NCBI GenBank assembly: GCA_040901795.1
Contig: JBBDYH010000129.1
Span: 1 to 16,584 of the forward strand
Length of the DNA: 16,584 bases
Reading direction: 5' to 3'
From: JBBDYH01 sp040901795
GTDB lineage: Bacteria > Planctomycetota > Planctomycetia > Pirellulales > JALHPA01
In this document: positions 13,328 to 16,584 of the stretch, one piece after another
How positions within the stretch are numbered: position 1 is the stretch's first letter
Layout of the letters: each line of letters begins with the position of its first letter
Position numbers and translations under genes: made by a program
The notes under the pieces: model-generated
The model's database searches: none
Seen by the model: only the letters and a program-made list of their open reading frames with translations
What the model was told of the DNA's origin: nothing

Positions 13328-14028
13328 AGCGCCTCTCGTTGAAATCCGCTGAGCCGCTCGACGCCGACCTTCGCCAGGCCGACCAGCGCCGTTAGTTCCG
13401 CTTCGCTGAATGTCGCCTCTTCGCCGGTCCCCTGTACCTCGACGAACCGCCCGCCGCCGGTCATCACCACGTTCATATCGACATGAGCGTCCACGTCCTC
13501 GATGTAGTCGAGATCGAGCACCGCCACGCCCTCCACGATGCCGACGCTCACCGCCGCCACGCTGTCGCTGAGCACCGGTCGGGCGGGATCGAGCACATCG
13601 CTCAAGCTCAAAAGCGCGTCCACCAGCGCCACAAATCCGCCGGTGATGCTCGCAGTTCGCGTGCCTCCATCAGCCTCCAGCACGTCGCAATCGACAATGA
13701 TCGAGCGCTCACCCAGTGCATCGAGATCGGCCACGGCACGGAGCGAGCGGCCAATCAGCCGCTGAATCTCCGTCGTCCGGCCGTCGAGCTTCTCGCGCTC
13801 TCGCTTTTTGCGCGGGCTGGTGCTGCCGGGCAGCATGCTGTATTCGGCCGTCAACCAGCCGCGGCCTTTGCCGGCCATCCATTCGGGAACCTTCCGATCG
13901 ACGCTCGCCGTGCACAACACCGTCGTGCCGCCGGCTTGCACGAGCACACTGCCCGCCGCCGTGCGCGTATATCTCCGCGTAATCCGCAGCGGGCGAAGCT
14001 GGTCGGGTGTACGGCCGTCATGACGCAT
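13306..14028 (-). CDS. rph: Ribonuclease PH
   Basis: RNase PH is a phosphate-dependent 3'-5' exoribonuclease that trims tRNA precursors. Read from the ATG at 14028, the protein is 240 residues, matching the usual 238-240. It begins MRHDGRTPDQLRPL, as family members do. Conserved segments are GGTTVLCTASV at 33-43, GWLTAEYSMLP at 57-67, GRTTEIQRLIGRSLRA at 83-98 and DCDVLEADGGTRTASITGG at 113-131. An ATG at 14070 would add 14 residues encoded by repeat copy B, and I reject it. The gene follows argF on the same strand with element B filling the junction. It converges on yraN, and its last codons recur in the neighbouring tandem units. No normal Shine-Dalgarno is seen; a GGCGAC/GTCGCC hairpin lies just upstream of the start. 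Confidence 0.95.
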   Translation of the reverse strand: MRHDGRTPDQLRPLRITRRYTRTAAGSVLVQAGGTTVLCTASVDRKVPEWMAGKGRGWLTAEYSMLPGSTSPRKKREREKLDGRTTEIQRLIGRSLRAVADLDALGERSIIVDCDVLEADGGTRTASITGGFVALVDALLSLSDVLDPARPVLSDSVAAVSVGIVEGVAVLDLDYIEDVDAHVDMNVVMTGGGRFVEVQGTGEEATFSEAELTALVGLAKVGVERLSGFQREALGDRWSF

Positions 14029-14144
14029 TTCGGAGTGCGGCGACTCGTCGCCGCTTTCTTTTTCAAACAAGGCTCATATCCAACAACGTTCGCCAATCCA
14101 GCCACATTGAAATCCAAAGCGATAACAAGTTATCGCACTCCAAA
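14028..14144. repeat. TTTGGAGT-type element, copy B
   Basis: This second copy of the element is 117 bp and in the same plus-strand orientation as copy A. It has left end TTTCGGAGTGCG, the GGCGACTCGTCGCC hairpin, a T-rich stretch with TTTTTCAAACA, a variable centre, AAATCCAAAGCGAT, the right hairpin GCGATAAC/GTTATCGC (14119-14136) and right end CGCACTCCAAA. It spans from 6 bases past the argF stop to the first base of the rph ATG, so it is essentially the whole argF-rph junction. Confidence 0.9.
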
Positions 14145-14150
14145 GGACCC

Positions 14151-15065
14151 CTACTTCTTGCTCGCAAGTAGCCACGCCAAGATTCCCTTCTGCACGTGCA
14201 TTCGATTGCCGGCTTGTTGCACGACAATGCTCCGCGGGCCGTCAATCACCTCATCGGTCACTTCCTCGCCGCGGCGGGCCGGCAGGCAGTGCATGAAGTA
14301 GGCGTTGCCCGCCTGTTGCATTAACTCCGCGTTGACCTGATACGCGGCGAACACGCCGCGGCGCAGGTCGCTCTCCGCTTCCTGGCCCATGCTCGCCCAC
14401 ACGTCGGTGTACACGGCCAGCGCTCCCTGCACAGCCTCCGCCGGCTCGGTCGTAATGGTCAGATCGAGGCCCGGAATTGCCTTTCGGACCGCGCTCAGGT
14501 AGGCGCTATCAAACTGGTATTCTTGCGGAGTGGCCATGACCACTTTCATGCCCACCAGGCCACAGGCTTCGATCAGGCTGCGCGCCACGTTGTTGGCGTC
14601 GCCGATGTAAGCCAGCGTCCGCCCTCGCAACTCGCCGACCAGCTCTTTGAGCGTATACAAATCAGCGAGCGCCTGGCAGGGATGGGCGTAATCAGTCAAC
14701 CCGTTGATCACCGAACAGTCGGCGTACTTCGCCAATTCCACCGCCGTCGCATGCCGCTTGGCGCGAACCACGATGGTATCGACGTACTGGCTGAGCACGC
14801 GGCCGAAATCGGCCAGGCTTTCGCGCGAATTGAAACCGACGTCATCACCCAGGAACAGACTATGACCGCCGAGATGGACGATCGCGGCCTCGAAGCTCAC
14901 GCGCGTCCGCAGCGATGGCTTCTCGAACAACAGCGCCATCACCCGGCCCGGCAGCAAGGGCTCGCGCAGCCCCTCCTGAAATTTGGCCTTCAGGTCCTCG
15001 GTAATCGCAAAAATACGATCGATTTCCGAGGACTTCAGATCGGTGATGGTGACGAGATGACGCAC
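14151..15065 (-). CDS. argF: Ornithine carbamoyltransferase
   Basis: This enzyme transfers a carbamoyl group from carbamoyl phosphate to ornithine to give citrulline in arginine synthesis. The 304 residues match the family. The carbamoyl-phosphate loop reads EKPSLRTRVSFE at 48-59, where SLRTR replaces the usual STRTR. HPCQALADL is at 128-136, the ornithine-site DVWASMGQE at 221-229 and HCLPARRGEEV at 259-269. The DVWASMG and HCLP motifs favour ornithine over aspartate or acetylornithine as substrate. The start is GTG at 15065 with no visible Shine-Dalgarno; a 7-bp tandem repeat occupies the short gap to argD (55 bp). Co-transcription argD - argF - rph is likely. Confidence 0.95.
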   Translation of the reverse strand: MRHLVTITDLKSSEIDRIFAITEDLKAKFQEGLREPLLPGRVMALLFEKPSLRTRVSFEAAIVHLGGHSLFLGDDVGFNSRESLADFGRVLSQYVDTIVVRAKRHATAVELAKYADCSVINGLTDYAHPCQALADLYTLKELVGELRGRTLAYIGDANNVARSLIEACGLVGMKVVMATPQEYQFDSAYLSAVRKAIPGLDLTITTEPAEAVQGALAVYTDVWASMGQEAESDLRRGVFAAYQVNAELMQQAGNAYFMHCLPARRGEEVTDEVIDGPRSIVVQQAGNRMHVQKGILAWLLASKK

Positions 15066-15074
15066 GCGAGAAAT

Positions 15075-15116
15075 GCGGAGTTCGGAATTCGGAATTCGGA
15101 GTGCGGAGTTCGGAAC
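15075..15116. repeat. Tandem array of six 7-bp units (KCGGARY)
   Basis: Six contiguous units (GCGGAGT, TCGGAAT, TCGGAAT, TCGGAGT, GCGGAGT, TCGGAAC) occupy 42 of the 55 bases between the argD stop and the argF start. It is the third clear array in the window with a 7-bp period and an unrelated sequence. Confidence 0.9.
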
Positions 15117-15120
15117 GATG

Positions 15121-16332
15121 TTACGGACGTTCGTGTGCGGCTTCTTTCAGTACTTCGCCCAGGATGTCGAGCCCTTCGTGCGCCTGTTCGGCGGTGAGGT
15201 TCAATGCCGGCAGCAATCGCAGCACGATGCCCTGCGTGCAGTTGATCAACAGTCGGCGCTCAAGGCAGGCCTTCACAAGCGCGGCGCCTTCGATGGCCAG
15301 TTCGACGCCGATCATCACCCCCAGCACGCGGACTTCACGGATCAGGTCGCATTCGTTCTTCAGCGCTTCCAAGCGCTCGCGAAAGATTTGGCCGATCTGT
15401 CTGGCGTTCTCCAATAAGTTCTCTTCATCGATCATTTCCATTGCGGCAATGCCGGCTCGTGCGGCGATCGGGTTGCCGCCGAACGTGGCGGCGTGCATTC
15501 CGGGCCGCAAGCTCGGCGCGATCTCGGCGGTGGTCAGCATCGCGCCCCCCGCAATGCCGCCGCAGAGCGCCTTGGCGAGCGTCATCACGTCGGGCGTGAC
15601 GCCGAAATGCTGATAAGCGAACCACTCCCCCGTCCGGCCGCAGCCGGTCTGCACCTCGTCGAAGATCAATAACAAGTGGTGCTCGTCGCAGAGCTGCCGC
15701 AAGCCGGCGAGAAACTCGCGGCTGGGAATCTGCACTCCCCCTTCGCCCTGAACCGGCTCGACCATGATCGCGGCCGTTTCGTTGTCGATCAGCTTCGTCA
15801 CCGCTTCCAGGTCGTTGTACGGCGCATAGACGAACCCGGCCATCAGCGGTCCCAGCCCTTCGTGGTACTTCGGCTGCGCGGTCGCCGCCGTGGCGCCCAG
15901 CGTGCGGCCGTGAAAGCCGCCGCGGAAAGTGATGATCTTGTAGCGCTCCTTAGGTGTGTGCAGTCGCGCGAGCTTGATGGCCGCCTCGTTCGCCTCTGTG
16001 CCCGAGTTGCAGAAAAATGCCTGCCCACCAAAACTGCGCTCGGCCAGCGCCTGCGCCCAGCGGCCCTGGGCCTCCATGTGCCAGGTGTTGGGCACGTGGA
16101 TCAGCGTGCCGACTTGTTCTTGCACCGCCCGGACGACCGGCTCCGGGCAGTGCCCCAGCAGGTTGCAGCCCCAGCCGGGAAAAAAGTCGAGATAGCGGTT
16201 GCCTTCCGCATCCCAGACGTACGAGCCTTCGCCCCGGACCAGCGCCACCGGGAAGCGCGCGTAGTTCGGTACCACATACTTCTTGAAAAGCTCAATGATC
16301 TCGGCCGAGGAAGCCATAGTTGTGGTGGCCAT
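15121..16332 (-). CDS. argD: Acetylornithine aminotransferase (class III PLP enzyme)
   Basis: The enzyme converts N-acetylglutamate semialdehyde to N-acetylornithine with glutamate as amino donor, in arginine synthesis. The 403-residue protein has NSGTEANEAAIKLAR at 109-123 (phosphate-binding region), GGFHGRTLGA at 138-147, EPVQGEGGV at 192-200, DEVQTGCGRTG at 225-235 and the PLP-binding Lys254 in TLAKALCGG. Adjacent argF supports acetylornithine as substrate rather than GABA or another omega-amino acid, though succinyl-diaminopimelate activity is possible. The ATG at 16332 has GGGAGAGAG about 5 bases upstream; Met6 is a weaker alternative. The 117-bp gap to the next minus-strand gene has no clear terminator. 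Confidence 0.93.
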   Translation of the reverse strand: MATTTMASSAEIIELFKKYVVPNYARFPVALVRGEGSYVWDAEGNRYLDFFPGWGCNLLGHCPEPVVRAVQEQVGTLIHVPNTWHMEAQGRWAQALAERSFGGQAFFCNSGTEANEAAIKLARLHTPKERYKIITFRGGFHGRTLGATAATAQPKYHEGLGPLMAGFVYAPYNDLEAVTKLIDNETAAIMVEPVQGEGGVQIPSREFLAGLRQLCDEHHLLLIFDEVQTGCGRTGEWFAYQHFGVTPDVMTLAKALCGGIAGGAMLTTAEIAPSLRPGMHAATFGGNPIAARAGIAAMEMIDEENLLENARQIGQIFRERLEALKNECDLIREVRVLGVMIGVELAIEGAALVKACLERRLLINCTQGIVLRLLPALNLTAEQAHEGLDILGEVLKEAAHERP

Positions 16333-16449
16333 GCACTCTCTCCCTACTCAATGAATTGCCTCAGTACCCGATCTGTCTGACAACGAAATAGAAAGAGGGA
16401 GACAATAAACGACGAAGCCAGGTTCACTCAAGCGTTTGGCTCAACCGCC

Positions 16450-16584
16450 TTACTCACGCAGGCCGACTCCAAGTAGATCGGCGTTGATCTTGGCGATGGT
16501 GTTTGCTGCATCGGACTCGACGCGCACCACGCGCACGCCGATACCGGCGCCCTCAACCTGAGCGATTGCCGAGCTGACGGCGTC
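16450..16584 (-). CDS. 3' end of an unrecognised gene (truncated by window edge)
   Basis: An open frame enters from the right edge of the window and stops at TAA (16452-16450), giving 44 C-terminal residues. They include GAGIGVRVVRVESD followed by a helix-like ANTIAKINADLLGVG. The composition (Val/Ala-rich strand, then amphipathic helix) looks like real protein, the strand is that of argD, and the frame is fully open. I do not recognise the family. It ends 117 bp before the argD start. Confidence 0.5.
   Translation of the reverse strand, partial: DAVSSAIAQVEGAGIGVRVVRVESDAANTIAKINADLLGVGLRE

Noticed and set aside
14029..14070. Upstream ATG for RNase PH
   Set aside because: The extra 14 residues are encoded by repeat copy B, and the shorter form matches the family's length and N-terminus.

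Overview
This 16.6 kb window looks like a GC-rich planctomycete chromosome, probably of the Pirellulales type. No marker phylogeny was run. The evidence is an exosortase/EpsI locus with a TIGR03790-family protein, long low-complexity tails on bS16 and bL19, and a dense set of short palindromic and heptanucleotide repeats in nearly every gene junction, as is typical of planctomycete genomes.

Left part (1-6668, minus strand): an extracellular-polysaccharide/exosortase gene set, transcribed from about 6850 toward 1 in the order exosortase, Wzc-like chain-length/tyrosine autokinase, EpsI-family protein, TIGR03790-family secreted protein and tadA. The last three lie within 4-9 bases of each other. 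A good sigma70-type promoter (TTGACA-N17-TATCGT) lies upstream of the exosortase gene. Divergent from it, on the plus strand, are a Wza-like outer-membrane polysaccharide export lipoprotein (7169-8311) and a small secreted protein of unrecognised family (8429-8785). Together these suggest synthesis, length control and export of an exopolysaccharide coupled to exosortase-dependent surface protein sorting. The sorted substrates are not in the window.

Middle part (9170-13168, plus strand): the SRP/ribosomal block ffh - rpsP - trmD - rplS - yraN, without rimM between rpsP and trmD. Right part (13306-16332, minus strand): argD - argF - rph, convergent with yraN. The window ends in the 3' end of another minus-strand gene that I do not recognise.

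The most unusual content is the repeat layer. At least six families of small hairpin or tandem elements fill the junctions. Two copies of a roughly 118-bp element occupy the rplS/yraN and argF/rph junctions and differ by a compensatory base-pair change. Several arrays have different sequences but share a 7-bp period. A 71-bp tandem unit repeats the 3' coding end of rph. Several predicted protein starts (TIGR03790 protein, polysaccharide export protein, YraN, and a longer rph reading) run through repeat sequence. No tRNA, rRNA, CRISPR array or insertion sequence was seen.
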